A stretch of 64,000 bases of DNA from Duganella sp. BuS-21 (GCA_041874725.1 CP097466.1:4960001-5024000); one strand, 5' to 3'. Shown: positions 1 to 9,937, counted from the first letter of the stretch. The notes: generated by a model not told the origin, from the letters alone. Translations and numbers: made by a program.

Positions 1-802
1 GCACCACGACGTTCGCTTCGGAGATCGATTGCAGCGTCTTCACCACCGAGAATTTCTCGATCGCTTCGAACACCTTGCCGCGGCGGCGGATGCCGGCGGT
101 GTCGATCAGGGTGTACTGCTTGCCATCGCGCTCGAACGGAATCTCGATCGAGTCGCGGGTGGTGCCCGGCATGTCGAAGGCGATCACGCGCTCTTCGCCG
201 ACCAGGGTGTTGATCAGGGTCGACTTGCCGACGTTCGGACGGCCGACCAGTGCGATCTTGATGCCGCGCTCGCCCGTTTCCAGCTCGGCTGGATCTTCCG
301 GACGCTGCTCGAAGGCGGTGTCCAGCGCCAGGTCGACCAGGTCGGCAACGCCGTCGCCGTGGGCCGACGAAATGACCGCCGGTTCGCCCAGTCCCAGTTC
401 ATAGAAGTCCGCCACCACCGAGGTGTAGCGCATGCCTTCCGCCTTGTTCACGACCAGCATGACCGGACGACCGCTCTTGCGCAGGAAGTCGGTGATGGTC
501 TTGTCGTGCGGCGTCAGGCCTTGACGGCCGTCGACCAGGAAGATGACCACGTCGGCTTCGGCCACGGCCTGCTTGGTCTGCTTGGCCATCTGGTGCAGGA
601 TGCCTTCCTTGGCCACCGGCTCAAAGCCGCCGGTGTCGATGACGAGGAAGGGACGTTCGCCGACACGGCCCTCGCCATAGTGACGATCTCGCGTCAACCC
701 AGGCAAGTCCGCCACCAGCGCATCGCGCGAGCGGGTCAGACGATTGAACAAGGTCGATTTCCCTACATTGGGTCGACCCACTAGTGCGATTACCGGCTTC
801 AT
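1..802 (-). CDS. der: GTPase Der (EngA), ribosome assembly; 3' part outside window
   Basis: Double-domain GTPase needed for maturation of the 50S ribosomal subunit. The minus-strand frame opens with [20 protein letters not shown], a G1 P-loop. A second copy of GRPNVGKST follows about 190 residues later, and the tandem G domains are diagnostic for Der. The frame has no stop inside the window, so the C-terminal KH-like domain is missing because the window ends, not because the gene is broken. The start ATG is at 800-802, three bases from the bamB stop. It is the last visible gene of the ndk-to-der operon. Confidence 0.97.
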   Translation of the reverse strand, partial: MKPVIALVGRPNVGKSTLFNRLTRSRDALVADLPGLTRDRHYGEGRVGERPFLVIDTGGFEPVAKEGILHQMAKQTKQAVAEADVVIFLVDGRQGLTPHDKTITDFLRKSGRPVMLVVNKAEGMRYTSVVADFYELGLGEPAVISSAHGDGVADLVDLALDTAFEQRPEDPAELETGERGIKIALVGRPNVGKSTLINTLVGEERVIAFDMPGTTRDSIEIPFERDGKQYTLIDTAGIRRRGKVFEAIEKFSVVKTLQSISEANVVV

Positions 803-805
803 TTT

Positions 806-1945
806 TTACTCGACCGCGAGAGCGGTCACTGTCCCTGATTGGGTTTGGAAAATCAAATTCGTGCCGGCGATGATCGGGTCAGCCTGGATAGGGCTGCCGT
901 CGGTCGCCACACGACCTATAAGTGCGCCATCTTCCCGCGACAGGAAGTGGATATAACCCTGGTAGTCGCCAACCGCCACCGTGCGCCCGTACGACACGGG
1001 GGTCGACAGCACGCGGTAGGACAGTTTATCGTTCTTCCAGGCGTTGGCGCCGTTTTCACGGCTATAGGCGCCAACTTCGCCTTTGTCGTCGGAGACGAAT
1101 ACAAAACGCTGGTCCACCGCCACGCCCTTGTCGGACGAAGTCGGCTTGCTCCAGTGCGGCGCGCCGGTGGTGGCGTCGAAGCAGGCCACGCGGCCCTGAT
1201 ACGACACGGCGCAGACATCTTTTTCAAACACCACCGGCGTGCCGGCGATGTCGGTGACGCGTTCCAGCTCGGTGGCGCCGCGCGGTTCGCCGACCACCAC
1301 TTCAAAGCGTTGCAGGCCGCCGGCCAGGTTCAGCACCACCAGCTTGCCGCCCGGCTGGGCGATGTAGGCGTTCTGGCCGTTGATCACCATGCCCGGCGCA
1401 TTGCGCAGGGTCAGGGCCGGCGTGGTGCGCGCCACGTTCCATTTTTTGGCGCCGGTCTTGGCGTCGTAACCGGTGATCTGGTTGTCGACGCTGCGCACCA
1501 CCACCATGCCGCCGCCGGCTTCCGGCGACGACAGCACTTCGCTCGACGCCTGCGCCTTCCACAGCTGCTTGCCGTTGATGTCGTAGGCCAGAATCTGGCC
1601 CTTGACGCCGCCGACCACCACCACTTCGCCATCGCTGCCCACACCTGCGGTCAGGTCGACGCCGGTTTTCACGCGCCACACTTCCTTGCCGGTGGCGGCG
1701 TCCAGGCGTACCAGCACGCCGTCGGCGTCGGCCACATAAATGCTGTCGCCGGCCAGCGCCGGCGTGAACACCGCGTTGCCGGCTTTACCTAGCGAATACT
1801 TCCACACCACCTTCGGCGACAGCGATGGATTTTTCAATTCCACCAGCGGCGCCGGCTGGTTCTTGGTGTCCTTGGATCCGAACAGGGAACAACCGGCCAA
1901 CATCGCAAACACGCTTGCTGCCACTACTTTTTCGGTAATACGCAT
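806..1945 (-). CDS. bamB: Outer membrane assembly lipoprotein BamB
   Basis: Lipoprotein of the BAM complex, which folds beta-barrel proteins into the outer membrane. The N-terminus is a lipoprotein signal with lipobox LAGC at residues 16-19. The rest is a run of PQQ/WD40-like blades (for example LDAATGKEVW, YDINGKQLW, YDAKTGAKKW) as expected for an eight-bladed propeller. At 379 aa it has the usual length. Its position between yfgM and der is the standard betaproteobacterial arrangement. Confidence 0.96.
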   Translation of the reverse strand: MRITEKVVAASVFAMLAGCSLFGSKDTKNQPAPLVELKNPSLSPKVVWKYSLGKAGNAVFTPALAGDSIYVADADGVLVRLDAATGKEVWRVKTGVDLTAGVGSDGEVVVVGGVKGQILAYDINGKQLWKAQASSEVLSSPEAGGGMVVVRSVDNQITGYDAKTGAKKWNVARTTPALTLRNAPGMVINGQNAYIAQPGGKLVVLNLAGGLQRFEVVVGEPRGATELERVTDIAGTPVVFEKDVCAVSYQGRVACFDATTGAPHWSKPTSSDKGVAVDQRFVFVSDDKGEVGAYSRENGANAWKNDKLSYRVLSTPVSYGRTVAVGDYQGYIHFLSREDGALIGRVATDGSPIQADPIIAGTNLIFQTQSGTVTALAVE

Positions 1946-1974
1946 AAATTTTTAACCTCTATCGTTACCTTCGG

Positions 1975-2052
1975 CGTCACTCCCGCGCAAGCGGGAGCCC
2001 ATGCTGACTATGGCCCGCAGCGGCGGACCGTCCCGCTTGCGCGGGAATGACG
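1975..2052. repeat. REP-like double palindrome behind yfgM
   Basis: Two GC-rich inverted repeats (TCCCGCGCAAGCGGGA and TCCCGCTTGCGCGGGA) separated by a short spacer containing CCATGCTGA. The outer ends are cgtcac and atgacg. It begins 6 bases beyond the yfgM stop on the minus strand and lies in the gap before bamB. Related copies are at 4087-4232, 50429-50490 and inside 61829-61962. Confidence 0.8.
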
Positions 2053-2058
2053 GCGTGG

Positions 2059-2691
2059 TTAGGCGGTGCCGCCGATGGCTTCAAGTTTCATCTGGATCAG
2101 CTGACGGCCGGGATTCTTCTTGTCGGTCGCGTCCAGCGCAGCCTTGTAGGCGGTGCGGGCTTCGGCCAGCTTGTTCTGCGCGGCCAGCACGTCGCCCTTG
2201 CGGTCGGCGACCGGGCCGGCAAATTGCGCGGGCACGTCGCCGGTCAGCACTTTCAGCGCTTCGTCGTAGGCTTTTTCGTCCAGCAGCACGCCGGCCAGGC
2301 GGACCTTGGCGACGGCCTTGAATTCATCCTTGCCATGTTCCGCCGCCCATTGCAGCTGGGCCTTGGCCGACTTCAGGTCGTTGGCGTCGAACGCGCTCTT
2401 GGCGGCCACCAGTGCGCCCATCGGCGCATAGGCGGTGCTGGCGAACTGGCTTTCCATGTCGCTGGCCACGCGCAGCACCTTGACATTGTCCTTGGCTTCC
2501 GCCGCAGCCTGCAACTGGTCGTACAGCGCCGAAGCCTGGGTGGCCTGCTTGCCCTGGTAGACGTTCCAGCCGGTCCAGCCGGAATACGCGGCCAGGCCTG
2601 CGATCAGCACCCAGGTCGTGGCGTTGCCGTACTTGTCCCACCAAGCTTTGAGGGACGCGATTTGTTCTTGTTCTTCAAGATCGTATGCCAT
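2059..2691 (-). CDS. yfgM: YfgM-family TPR membrane protein
   Basis: A 210-aa inner-membrane protein with one N-terminal transmembrane helix (about residues 23-42, WVLIAGLAAYSGWTGWNVYQ) and a periplasmic tetratricopeptide-like helical region. In E. coli, YfgM is an ancillary SecYEG/PpiD partner that helps hand over exported proteins, which fits its place just upstream of bamB. Assignment rests on length, topology and context; there is no catalytic motif. The start has several downstream alternatives but the first ATG gives the correct cytoplasmic tail. Confidence 0.88.
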   Translation of the reverse strand: MAYDLEEQEQIASLKAWWDKYGNATTWVLIAGLAAYSGWTGWNVYQGKQATQASALYDQLQAAAEAKDNVKVLRVASDMESQFASTAYAPMGALVAAKSAFDANDLKSAKAQLQWAAEHGKDEFKAVAKVRLAGVLLDEKAYDEALKVLTGDVPAQFAGPVADRKGDVLAAQNKLAEARTAYKAALDATDKKNPGRQLIQMKLEAIGGTA

Positions 2692-2721
2692 GGTATTCGT
2701 CTGCCGTTGTGATGTTGATGA

Positions 2722-4074
2722 TTAGTGATTGCAATGCTCGTCGTGCACGTGATGGTGGTGATCGCCGCCGTCGGTGATCTGGTCCACCAAAAAATTGACT
2801 ACTTCGTCGAACGGCACGGTCGATTGCTGCTGCTCGCCTTCCGCCGCGCGCATCGCCTTCACGCTGGCGGTGTGGTTGGTGACTTCGTCTTCGCCGATGA
2901 TGACGGCGAAGGCCGCGCCGCTGCCGTCTGCCTTCTTCATCTGCGACTTGAAGCTGCCCGGACCCGCTGCGGTGGAACCGTGCATGATGACGTCCAGGCC
3001 CGCATCGCGCAGGCGTTCGCCCAGCACGAAGGCTTGCAGCTGCGCCGCTTCGCCCTGGTGCACCAGGTAGACGTCGCACTGGTCGGGCGCGTGCGGTTCG
3101 CCGGCTTCCTTCATCAGTTCCAGCAGGCGCTCGATGCCCATGGCGAAACCGACGGCCGGCGTCGGCTTGCCGCCGAAGGACGCGATCAGCGGATCATAAC
3201 GGCCGCCGGCGCACACGGTGCCTTGCGAGCCCAGTGCGTCCGTCACCCATTCGAACACGGTGCGGTTGTAGTAATCGAGGCCGCGCACCAGGCGGGTGTT
3301 GATCACGTACGGAATGTTGTTGTGGTCGAGGATCTTGCGCACGCCGTTGAAGTGCGCCAGCGATTCCTCACCCAGGTAGTCGAGCAGCTTGGGCGCTGCG
3401 TTGACGATTTCCTGCAGCGCCGGATTCTTGGTGTCGAGGATGCGCAGCGGATTGCTGTGCAGGCGGCGCTTGGCTTCCGCGTCCAGCAGCGCTTCGTGCT
3501 GTTCCAGATACGCGATCAGGTCGACGCGGTGACGCGCGCGCTCTTCGGCGTCGCCGATGGAGTTCAGTTCCAGGCGGATGTTTTCCAGGCCCAGGTCGTC
3601 CCACAGGCGGCGGCACATCATGATCATTTCGGCGTCGACGTCGGGGCCGCTGAAGCCCACGGCTTCGCAACCGAACTGGTAGAACTGGCGATAGCGGCCG
3701 CGCTGCGGACGCTCGTGGCGGAACATCGGACCGGTGTACCACAGGCGCTTCGGACCTTCGTAGACCAGGTTATGCTCGATCACCGCGCGCACCGCGCCGG
3801 CCGTGCCTTCAGGGCGCAGCGTCAGCAGGTCGCCGTTCATCGAGTCTTCGAAAGAGTACATCTCTTTTTCGACGATGTCGGTGACGGCGCCGATGGCGCG
3901 CTTGAACAGGGCGGTATCTTCGACGATGGGCGTGCGGATCTGCTGGAAGCCATAGCTCTGCACCACCGATTGCGCGGTGTTCTCGAACAGCTGCCACAGA
4001 TGCGAATCGGTCGGCAGGATATCGTTCATGCCTTTGACGGCGGCGATTTTTTCAGTTTTCTTATTTTCGGACAT
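2722..4074 (-). CDS. hisS: Histidyl-tRNA synthetase with His-rich C-terminal tail
   Basis: Class II aminoacyl-tRNA synthetase charging tRNA-His. Motif 2 ([17 protein letters not shown]), the histidine-binding loop [15 protein letters not shown] and motif 3 (GFAMGIERL) are all present, followed by the anticodon-binding domain. At 450 aa it is longer than the roughly 425-aa E. coli enzyme, mainly because it ends in an unusual tail, [15 protein letters not shown], with seven histidines and a cysteine. The tail looks metal-binding and is not part of the catalytic fold. The gene lies between ispG and yfgM in the ndk-der operon. Confidence 0.97.
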   Translation of the reverse strand: MSENKKTEKIAAVKGMNDILPTDSHLWQLFENTAQSVVQSYGFQQIRTPIVEDTALFKRAIGAVTDIVEKEMYSFEDSMNGDLLTLRPEGTAGAVRAVIEHNLVYEGPKRLWYTGPMFRHERPQRGRYRQFYQFGCEAVGFSGPDVDAEMIMMCRRLWDDLGLENIRLELNSIGDAEERARHRVDLIAYLEQHEALLDAEAKRRLHSNPLRILDTKNPALQEIVNAAPKLLDYLGEESLAHFNGVRKILDHNNIPYVINTRLVRGLDYYNRTVFEWVTDALGSQGTVCAGGRYDPLIASFGGKPTPAVGFAMGIERLLELMKEAGEPHAPDQCDVYLVHQGEAAQLQAFVLGERLRDAGLDVIMHGSTAAGPGSFKSQMKKADGSGAAFAVIIGEDEVTNHTASVKAMRAAEGEQQQSTVPFDEVVNFLVDQITDGGDHHHHVHDEHCNH

Positions 4075-4086
4075 TTCTATTCTTTC

Positions 4087-4159
4087 TAGCGTCGTCCCCG
4101 CATCAGCGGGGATCCATACTCAGCATGGGTTCCCGCCTACGCAGGAACGACAGGCTGAC
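4087..4159. repeat. REP-like palindrome, tandem copy 1
   Basis: First of two head-to-tail 73-bp copies in the hisS-ispG gap. Each consists of two hairpins (CCCCGCATCAGCGGGG and TTCCCGCCTACGCAGGAA) joined by a spacer with ATCCATACTCAGCATG. The two copies differ at very few positions, for example CGCAGG here against CGCGGG in copy 2, so the duplication looks recent. Confidence 0.85.
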
Positions 4160-4232
4160 TAGCGTCGTCCCCGCATCAGCGGGGATCCATACTCAGCATG
4201 GGTTCCCGCCTACGCGGGAACGACAGGCTGGC
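4160..4232. repeat. REP-like palindrome, tandem copy 2, overlapping ispG 3' end
   Basis: Second 73-bp copy. It runs into the ispG coding sequence: the ispG stop TAG (4210-4212) and the last codons (QPVVPA) lie inside the second hairpin. The repeat therefore supplies the end of the protein. Confidence 0.85.
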
Positions 4233-5475
4233 TGTAATTCTTCTTCACGTAATTCAGTACGATTTCCTGGAATTCTTCCACGATGCGTTCACCGCGCAGC
4301 GTCGCCACCTTGGCGCCGTCCACGAACACCGGCGCGGCCGGCGATTCGCCGGTGCCCGGCAGGCTGATGCCGATGTTGGCGTGCTTCGATTCGCCGGGAC
4401 CGTTGACGATGCAGCCCATCACGGCCACGTTCATCGCCTCCACACCCGGATACGTCTTTTTCCACTCCGGCATCTGGTCGCGCAGATAGGTCTGGATGTT
4501 GTCGGCCAGCTCCTGGAAGGTGGTCGAGGTGGTGCGGCCGCAACCCGGGCACGCGATCACCATCGGGGTGAATTTGCGCAGGCCCATGGTTTGCAGGATC
4601 TCCTGCCCCACCACCACTTCCTTGGTGCGGTCGCCGCCCGGCTCCGGCGTCAGCGAAATGCGGATGGTGTCGCCGATGCCTTCTTGCAGCAGCACCGACA
4701 GCGCGGCCGTCGACGCGACGATGCCCTTGCTGCCCATGCCCGCTTCGGTCAGACCGAGGTGCAGCGGGTAGTCGCAACGCTGCGCCAGCGCACGGTACAC
4801 GGCAATCAGATCCTGCACGCCCGAAACCTTGCACGACAGGATGATCTTGTCGCGGCCCAGGCCCAGTTCTTCGGCGCGCACGGCGTTCTCGATGGCCGAG
4901 GTAATCAGCGCTTCGTACATCACCTGCTGCGCGGTCCACGGATTCGCGCGCACGGCATTTTCGTCCATGATGCGCGCCAACAGCGCCTGATCCAGGCTGC
5001 CCCAGTTGACGCCGATGCGCACCGGCTTGTCGTAGCGCGCCGCCACGTCAATCATCTGCGCAAACTGCGTATCGCGCTTGGCGCCCTTGCCGACGTTGCC
5101 GGGATTGATGCGGTACTTCGACAGCGCCTTGGCGCACTCCGGATAATCGTTCAGCAGCGTGTGACCGTTGTAGTGGAAGTCGCCCACCAGCGGCACGTCC
5201 ACGTCCATTTTGTCGAGCTGCTCGCGGATGTAGGGCACCGCCTCGGCGGCTTCCGGACGGTCCACGGTCAGGCGCACCAGTTCCGAACCGGCGCGCGCCA
5301 GGTCGCGGATCTGGATCGCGGTCTCGATCGCATTGGCGGTGTCGGTGTTGGTCATCGACTGCACCACCACCGGGGCGTCGCCGCCCACCCAGATCTTGCG
5401 CTCGCCGTGCGAGATCAACACCCGGCGGCTGGCGCGGCGGTCGGTCGGTCCCGATGGAATAGCAGTTTGCGTCAT
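4210..5475 (-). CDS. ispG: 4-hydroxy-3-methylbut-2-enyl diphosphate synthase
   Basis: Fe-S enzyme of the MEP isoprenoid pathway converting MEcPP to HMBPP. The 421-aa protein has the N-terminal TIM-barrel part ([12 protein letters not shown] near residue 37) and the C-terminal cluster domain with the cysteines of CPGCGRTTS and GCIVNGPGE that hold the [4Fe-4S] cluster. The extreme C-terminus (QPVVPA) is encoded by the inserted REP-like repeat, so the native end was probably replaced. It is followed downstream by hisS, as in many proteobacteria. Confidence 0.97.
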   Translation of the reverse strand: MTQTAIPSGPTDRRASRRVLISHGERKIWVGGDAPVVVQSMTNTDTANAIETAIQIRDLARAGSELVRLTVDRPEAAEAVPYIREQLDKMDVDVPLVGDFHYNGHTLLNDYPECAKALSKYRINPGNVGKGAKRDTQFAQMIDVAARYDKPVRIGVNWGSLDQALLARIMDENAVRANPWTAQQVMYEALITSAIENAVRAEELGLGRDKIILSCKVSGVQDLIAVYRALAQRCDYPLHLGLTEAGMGSKGIVASTAALSVLLQEGIGDTIRISLTPEPGGDRTKEVVVGQEILQTMGLRKFTPMVIACPGCGRTTSTTFQELADNIQTYLRDQMPEWKKTYPGVEAMNVAVMGCIVNGPGESKHANIGISLPGTGESPAAPVFVDGAKVATLRGERIVEEFQEIVLNYVKKNYSQPVVPA

Positions 5476-5494
5476 GGTTCTACTCTGTTCTTGC

Positions 5495-6481
5495 TTATTT
5501 GATGTTCACGCGCGAAATCGTGCCGCCCGGGATGGTTGGCAGCGCCAGCGGCGCACCGCCCAGCGTAGCTTGCACACCACCGGGCTTGCCGACGATCAGC
5601 AGCGCAGGGTCCTTGATATCGAAGGTCTCGGTGCTGCCGGCCTTGACCACGCGCGAAATCAGCGCGGTCGTGCCCGGACGGCGTATCTCTACCCACGAAT
5701 CCTCGCTCACCTTCAGCACCAGCTGCTGGCCGGTGCTGGCGGCCGGCGCCGGCGCAGCGGCTGCGGTCGCGGCGGGCGCGGTCTGCGCTGGCACGGCTGG
5801 CGCTACCGGCGCCGCTGCCACCGGGGCGGGGGGCGGCGTCGCCGACGCAGGCGCTACAGCATCCGCCGTCGTGGCGCCCTGTTCGCCCTGCGGCGGCACC
5901 GAAATCAACGGCACATTCGGCGACTGCAATGTGGACGCTTCCTCGCCCGGCTTGACCAGCGTGGTCTCGATGGCCGGCGCCTCGGCAGGCTTGGCTTCCT
6001 CTTCCTTGCGCTCGAACAGCGAGGCCGGAATCAAACCGGTCTGGTAGGCATAAGCGCCGGCTGCACCCACCACCACCACGGCCGCCAAACCGACCAGCCA
6101 ACCGGCCGGCCCCGACGAACGCCCCGTCATCGACGGGAAGCGCGACTCGGAAAACGACGCCGCCAGATCCTTGCGCGGCGCGACCGCCACCTCAGGGCTG
6201 CCAGGCTGGGCCATTTCAATCATCGCCACCAGCGGCGCGGCGTCCATCTTCAATACCTTGGCATAAGCGCGCACGAAGCCGCGCGTGACCGCCATGTTCG
6301 GCAACGCGGCGTAATCGCCGGCTTCCAAGGCCTTGACCTGGCGCACGGCCAGCTTCAACTGTTCCGCAATCTGTTCGACCGTCCAACCCATCGCTTCACG
6401 CTGGGCCGCCAACAACGCTCCCGGCGTCGTCTTGCCAGTGCTGCCCTGCTCCTGCGGCGATTCTGCCCACTCAGAATTCAT
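5495..6481 (-). CDS. rodZ: RodZ-like helix-turn-helix membrane protein (DUF4115)
   Basis: Probable cell-shape protein linking MreB to the membrane. From the N-terminus: a cytoplasmic HTH of the HTH_25 type ([20 protein letters not shown]), one transmembrane helix ([20 protein letters not shown]), a long Ala/Pro-rich periplasmic linker, and a C-terminal DUF4115 beta domain ([17 protein letters not shown]). I chose the start MNSEWAESP because AGGG precedes it at good spacing. An upstream ATG at 6500-6502 overlaps the pilW stop and is an alternative that adds seven residues. Annotated by architecture; function inferred from E. coli RodZ. Confidence 0.87.
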   Translation of the reverse strand: MNSEWAESPQEQGSTGKTTPGALLAAQREAMGWTVEQIAEQLKLAVRQVKALEAGDYAALPNMAVTRGFVRAYAKVLKMDAAPLVAMIEMAQPGSPEVAVAPRKDLAASFSESRFPSMTGRSSGPAGWLVGLAAVVVVGAAGAYAYQTGLIPASLFERKEEEAKPAEAPAIETTLVKPGEEASTLQSPNVPLISVPPQGEQGATTADAVAPASATPPPAPVAAAPVAPAVPAQTAPAATAAAAPAPAASTGQQLVLKVSEDSWVEIRRPGTTALISRVVKAGSTETFDIKDPALLIVGKPGGVQATLGGAPLALPTIPGGTISRVNIK

Positions 6482-6494
6482 TGGTATCCCTGTT

Positions 6495-7316
6495 TCACTC
6501 ATCAAACGCCCCACGTTGATAAGCAGCATATTCGGTCGAGCCGGGGTGGTGACGACGCAGTTGCGTCGCCCAACCAGCTTCCGCGGCAGTATCGCCCAAT
6601 TTATGCTGCACCTTAATCGCGAGCCACAGCACGTCGGCCGTCAGGCTCTCCATCTTTGCCACTTTGTTCAAGCGGGTGATGAAGAAATTGGCGCGCACAT
6701 AATCGCCTTTTTCCACATACACCCGCGCCAGATTGGCGTTCGTGGCCGGCAGGTCGGGCGTCAACTGCAAGGCTTGCAGCAGATAACGCTCCGCGCTGGC
6801 GTAGTCCTTGATCTTCAACGCGCAGGAACCGGCGTTGTTCGCGGCGCTGGCCGGCGAACGGTAGGCGCGGTTGCCCAGGGCCGCATCGAACAGCGGCAGC
6901 GCTTCCTTGACCCGGCCCACCTGGCACAGGAAGGAACCGTAATTGTTGGCCAGGTCCGGGCTGGCCGGCGCCAGCTTGCGGGCGCGCATGAAGTTGTCTT
7001 CGGCCAGCGCGCTCTCGCCCAGTTGCTGGTAAATCAGGCCGCGCATGCCGTAGCCGTCCGCGTAGTTGGGGTCGGCGGCCAGGGCCAGCTTCACCTCGTC
7101 CAGCGCCACCGTGTACTGGCCCTGCTCGAAGTAGCCGATGGCCAGCTGCATGCGGATGTCCACCTTGCGCTGCACGGCGGTCTGGTCCGACACGGTGGTC
7201 AGCTCGGCCTTGCCGCTCGGCCCCTTGGCCGGCCCCGACGAGGCGCAACCAGCCAGCATCCCCACCGCGCACAGGGCGGTGAGGCTGAGCCGGCTACGCT
7301 GCGCCAGGAAGGTCAT
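6495..7316 (-). CDS. pilW: Type IV pilus biogenesis/stability protein PilW (PilF)
   Basis: Outer-membrane lipoprotein made of TPRs that helps assemble or localise the PilQ secretin. The signal peptide ends in lipobox LAGC (residues 21-24). Repeats follow, such as IGYFEQGQYTVALDEVKLAL, with further TPR-type helices to about residue 250. The start overlaps the rlmN stop by one base (TGATG), which suggests translational coupling. The rlmN-pilW-rodZ-ispG-hisS order is conserved in Beta- and Gammaproteobacteria, and this supports the name. Confidence 0.93.
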   Translation of the reverse strand: MTFLAQRSRLSLTALCAVGMLAGCASSGPAKGPSGKAELTTVSDQTAVQRKVDIRMQLAIGYFEQGQYTVALDEVKLALAADPNYADGYGMRGLIYQQLGESALAEDNFMRARKLAPASPDLANNYGSFLCQVGRVKEALPLFDAALGNRAYRSPASAANNAGSCALKIKDYASAERYLLQALQLTPDLPATNANLARVYVEKGDYVRANFFITRLNKVAKMESLTADVLWLAIKVQHKLGDTAAEAGWATQLRRHHPGSTEYAAYQRGAFDE

Positions 7317-8515
7317 CAGGAACGGATCTCCACGATCTTGCCGAAGTTGGCGCCGAACTTGGTCTGGTATTCGGCCATTTTCTCCATGCGCTGCTGGACC
7401 TTGGTGCGGTCCTGCACTTCGCCGGCCAACTGGCCGCAGGCGGCATCGATATCGTCGCCGCGCGTTTTGCGGATGGTGGTGACGATGCCGGCGTCCAGCA
7501 ACACTTGCGCGAAGGCGCTGATGCGCGGGTTCTTCGAGCGCAGCAGACCCGATTCCGGGAAGGGATTGAACGGAATCAGGTTGAATTTGCAGTTCACCCC
7601 GAACTCGGGGTGCTGCACCAGCGCCACCAGCTCGCGCGCATGCTCGTCGCTGTCGTTGACGCCGTCAAGCATGCAGTATTCAAAGGTGATGAAGTCGCGC
7701 GGTGCAAACTCGATATAGCGTTTGCAGGCGGCCATCAGCTCCTTGAGCGGGTATTTCTTGTTCAGCGGGATCAGGCCGTTGCGCAGTTCGTCGTTGGAGG
7801 CGTGCAGCGAGACGGCCAGCGCCACCGGCACTTCCTGCGACAGCTTGTCGATCATCGGCACCACGCCCGAGGTGGACAGGGTCACGCGGCGGCGCGACAG
7901 GCCGTAGGCGTTATCGTCCAGCATCAGCTTGAGCGCGGTGGCGGTCGGATCGAAGTTCAGCAGCGGCTCGCCCATGCCCATCATGACCACATTGGTGATC
8001 TGGCGCTCGCCCTTCGGGCCCGGCTCGATGCCCTTGGTACGGCGCAGTTCAAACTCCGCCATCCACAGCTGGCCGATGATCTCGCCCACGCTCAGGTTGC
8101 GGCTGAAGCCTTGCTTGCCGGTCGAGCAGAAACGGCAGTTGACGGCGCAGCCGGCCTGAGTGGAAATGCACAGCGTGCCACGGTTTTCTTCCGGGATGTA
8201 CACGGTTTCGACCGCGTTGCCATTGCCGACGTCGACCAGCCACTTGCGGGTGCCGTCGGTGGAAGTATGGTCGCTGATGATGGCCGGCGCCGCGATGTGG
8301 GCGCGGGTTTTCAGTTTGTCGCGCAGCGACTTGGCCAGATCCGTCATGCTGTCGAAGTCCGACGCGCCGAATTGATGGATCCAGCGCTGCAGTTGCTTGG
8401 CGCGGAACGGCTTCTCCCCCAACTCGGCGCAATAAGCGATAAGTTGCGCGGGATCGAAGTCCAGCAAGTTGGTCAGAGGTGCGTTCATAATTTGGTTCAA
8501 AACAGTACTAGTCAT
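7316..8515 (-). CDS. rlmN: Dual-specificity 23S rRNA/tRNA adenine-C2 methyltransferase
   Basis: Radical-SAM enzyme that makes m2A2503 in 23S rRNA and m2A37 in some tRNAs. The CxxxCxxC cluster motif is seen as CAVNCRFC near residue 124, followed by the SAM-binding GMGEPLLN motif, and a conserved cysteine lies near the C-terminus (DIDAACGQ). At 399 aa it is normal in length. The start at 8515 has GGA upstream; a later ATG (MNAPLTN) lacks a ribosome site. A strong hairpin (8520-8547) sits directly upstream in the gap to ndk. Confidence 0.96.
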   Translation of the reverse strand: MTSTVLNQIMNAPLTNLLDFDPAQLIAYCAELGEKPFRAKQLQRWIHQFGASDFDSMTDLAKSLRDKLKTRAHIAAPAIISDHTSTDGTRKWLVDVGNGNAVETVYIPEENRGTLCISTQAGCAVNCRFCSTGKQGFSRNLSVGEIIGQLWMAEFELRRTKGIEPGPKGERQITNVVMMGMGEPLLNFDPTATALKLMLDDNAYGLSRRRVTLSTSGVVPMIDKLSQEVPVALAVSLHASNDELRNGLIPLNKKYPLKELMAACKRYIEFAPRDFITFEYCMLDGVNDSDEHARELVALVQHPEFGVNCKFNLIPFNPFPESGLLRSKNPRISAFAQVLLDAGIVTTIRKTRGDDIDAACGQLAGEVQDRTKVQQRMEKMAEYQTKFGANFGKIVEIRS

Positions 8516-8519
8516 TATT

Positions 8520-8547
8520 CCGTTTCCGCACCGCGGCGCGGAAACGG
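8520..8547 (-). terminator. Hairpin between ndk and rlmN
   Basis: Perfect 10-bp stem CCGTTTCCGC / GCGGAAACGG with an 8-base loop, between the ndk stop and the rlmN start. No clear T-run follows on the minus strand, so it may be an attenuator or an RNA-stabilising end of the ndk message rather than a full terminator. Confidence 0.5.
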
Positions 8548-8558
8548 ATCCTACTTAA

Positions 8559-8966
8559 TTACTTACCGAAGAAGTAAGCGATTTCTACTGCAGCGGCTTC
8601 CACAGCGTCGGAGCCGTGAACAGCGTTGGCATCGATCGAGTCGGCGAAATCAGCACGGATGGTGCCTTTGTCGGCCTTCTTAGGATCGGTCGCGCCCATC
8701 AGTTCGCGATTTTTCAGGACGGCGTTTTCGCCTTCCAGCGCTTGAATCATGACTGGACCCGAAACCATGAAGTCCACCAGGTCTTTGAAGAAACCGCGCT
8801 CTTTGTGCGCAGCGTAGAAGCCTTCAGCTTCTTCACGCGACAGCTGCTTCATTTGCGCAGCAACGATCTTCAGGCCAGCGTTCTCGAAGCGGCTGTAGAT
8901 TTGGCCGATCACGTTTTTTGCAACTGCGTCTGGTTTGATGATCGACAGGGTGCGTTCGATTGCCAT
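8559..8966 (-). CDS. ndk: Nucleoside diphosphate kinase
   Basis: Transfers the gamma phosphate among nucleoside triphosphates through a phospho-histidine. The whole fold is recognisable: [15 protein letters not shown] at the start, the Kpn loop region, and NAVHGSDA with the active-site histidine near residue 116. Length is 135 aa, slightly shorter than the usual 141-143. It is the first gene of the minus-strand operon, and a divergent promoter region of about 240 bp separates it from the BI-1 gene. Confidence 0.98.
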   Translation of the reverse strand: MAIERTLSIIKPDAVAKNVIGQIYSRFENAGLKIVAAQMKQLSREEAEGFYAAHKERGFFKDLVDFMVSGPVMIQALEGENAVLKNRELMGATDPKKADKGTIRADFADSIDANAVHGSDAVEAAAVEIAYFFGK

Positions 8967-9134
8967 TTGAAAAACTCCAATAAAAAGAAAGGTTTAAAAC
9001 GAAATTGATAATCCAATCAACCTTTGATTTTACCATAGAACACCCCATATACCGAATAAGCGAGCCGCCGATGAGCTTGCAATCAAGCTATAAAGGCCGT
9101 TTAAGCCGGAATTAAGTGCTTTTCTAGCATGTTT

Positions 9135-9164
9135 TTGCGTATTCTGGACGCACCATGCTATGCT
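9135..9164 (+). promoter_or_regulatory. Possible sigma70 promoter for the BI-1/YccA gene
   Basis: TTGCGT (9135-9140), an 18-base spacer and TATGCT (9159-9164) in the divergent ndk/BI-1 gap, about 40 bp before the start codon. Both hexamers are only partial matches, so this is a guess from spacing and position. Confidence 0.3.
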
Positions 9165-9206
9165 TTTAGCAAGCGGTAAAACTTTTACCCGTATTTGGAG
9201 GCAACT

Positions 9207-9887
9207 ATGATCAATATGCAAAAAACCTACGACCTGGCGGGTACCCGTCAGGCGGTGCAGCATAAGGTGCTGCGCAACACCTACTGGCTGCTGGCGCTGT
9301 CGATGGTGCCGACCGTCATGGGCGCGGCGCTGGGCGTGGCCCTGCAACTGCCGCTGGGCGGCGGGCTGATGGCCATCCTGTTCCTGGCGGTGGCGTTCGG
9401 CTTCATCTGGGGCATAGAAAAGAACAAGGACTCGGGCGTGGGCGTGGCCCTGCTGCTGGGCTTCACCTTCTTCATGGGTCTGATGCTGACGCCGTTGCTG
9501 ACGCGCACCCTGGGCTTCGCCAACGGCGGCCTCCTGATCATGACCGCGTTCGGCGGCACGGCGGCGGTGTTCACGGTGCTGGCGTCGGTGGCCACGGTAT
9601 CGAAGCGTGATTTCTCGGCCATGGGCACCTGGCTGTTCGCCGGCGTCATCATTCTGTTGCTGGCATCGGTGGCCAACATCTTCCTGCACATCCCGGCGCT
9701 GTCGATCGTGATCTCGGTGGTGGCGATTGCGATCTTCTCGGCCTACATCCTGTATGACGTGCAGCAGATCATCAACGGCGGCGAGACCAACTACATCCGC
9801 GCCACGCTGGCCCTGTACCTGGACGTGTACAACATCTTCACCAGCTTGCTGCAGCTGCTGGGTATCTTTGGTGGCGATCGCGACTAA
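9207..9887 (+). CDS. Bax inhibitor-1/YccA family membrane protein
   Basis: A seven-helix integral membrane protein of 226 aa from the UPF0005/BI-1 family, whose bacterial members include YccA, a modulator of FtsH proteolysis. Hydrophobic helices run almost continuously from residue 28 to the end. The last part, SAYILYDVQQIINGGETNYI, carries the conserved DxxxxI/G signature of the family. The start is ATG 9207 because GGAGG lies five bases upstream; an in-frame TTG at 9195 is too early. A terminator follows. Confidence 0.93.
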   Translation: MINMQKTYDLAGTRQAVQHKVLRNTYWLLALSMVPTVMGAALGVALQLPLGGGLMAILFLAVAFGFIWGIEKNKDSGVGVALLLGFTFFMGLMLTPLLTRTLGFANGGLLIMTAFGGTAAVFTVLASVATVSKRDFSAMGTWLFAGVIILLLASVANIFLHIPALSIVISVVAIAIFSAYILYDVQQIINGGETNYIRATLALYLDVYNIFTSLLQLLGIFGGDRD

Positions 9888-9907
9888 CCCCCACCCTGCC
9901 CTACCGC

Positions 9908-9937
9908 AAAAAGCCGGCCCTTGCGCCGGCTTTTTTT
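9908..9937 (+). terminator. Rho-independent terminator after BI-1 gene
   Basis: AAAGCCGGC-CCTTGC-GCCGGCTTTTTTT: a GC-rich stem flanked by A and T runs, 20 bases past the stop codon. It could work in both directions. Confidence 0.9.

Noticed and set aside
2725..4089. 454-aa open frame opposite hisS
   Set aside because: Antisense shadow of a clear hisS; no motif.
4087..4232. Tandem repeat as a CRISPR array
   Set aside because: Only two copies, no unique spacers of even size, no cas genes; each copy is itself a double hairpin.
4125..4367. Small frames reading [14 protein letters not shown]
   Set aside because: Translation of the REP-like repeats, not a gene.
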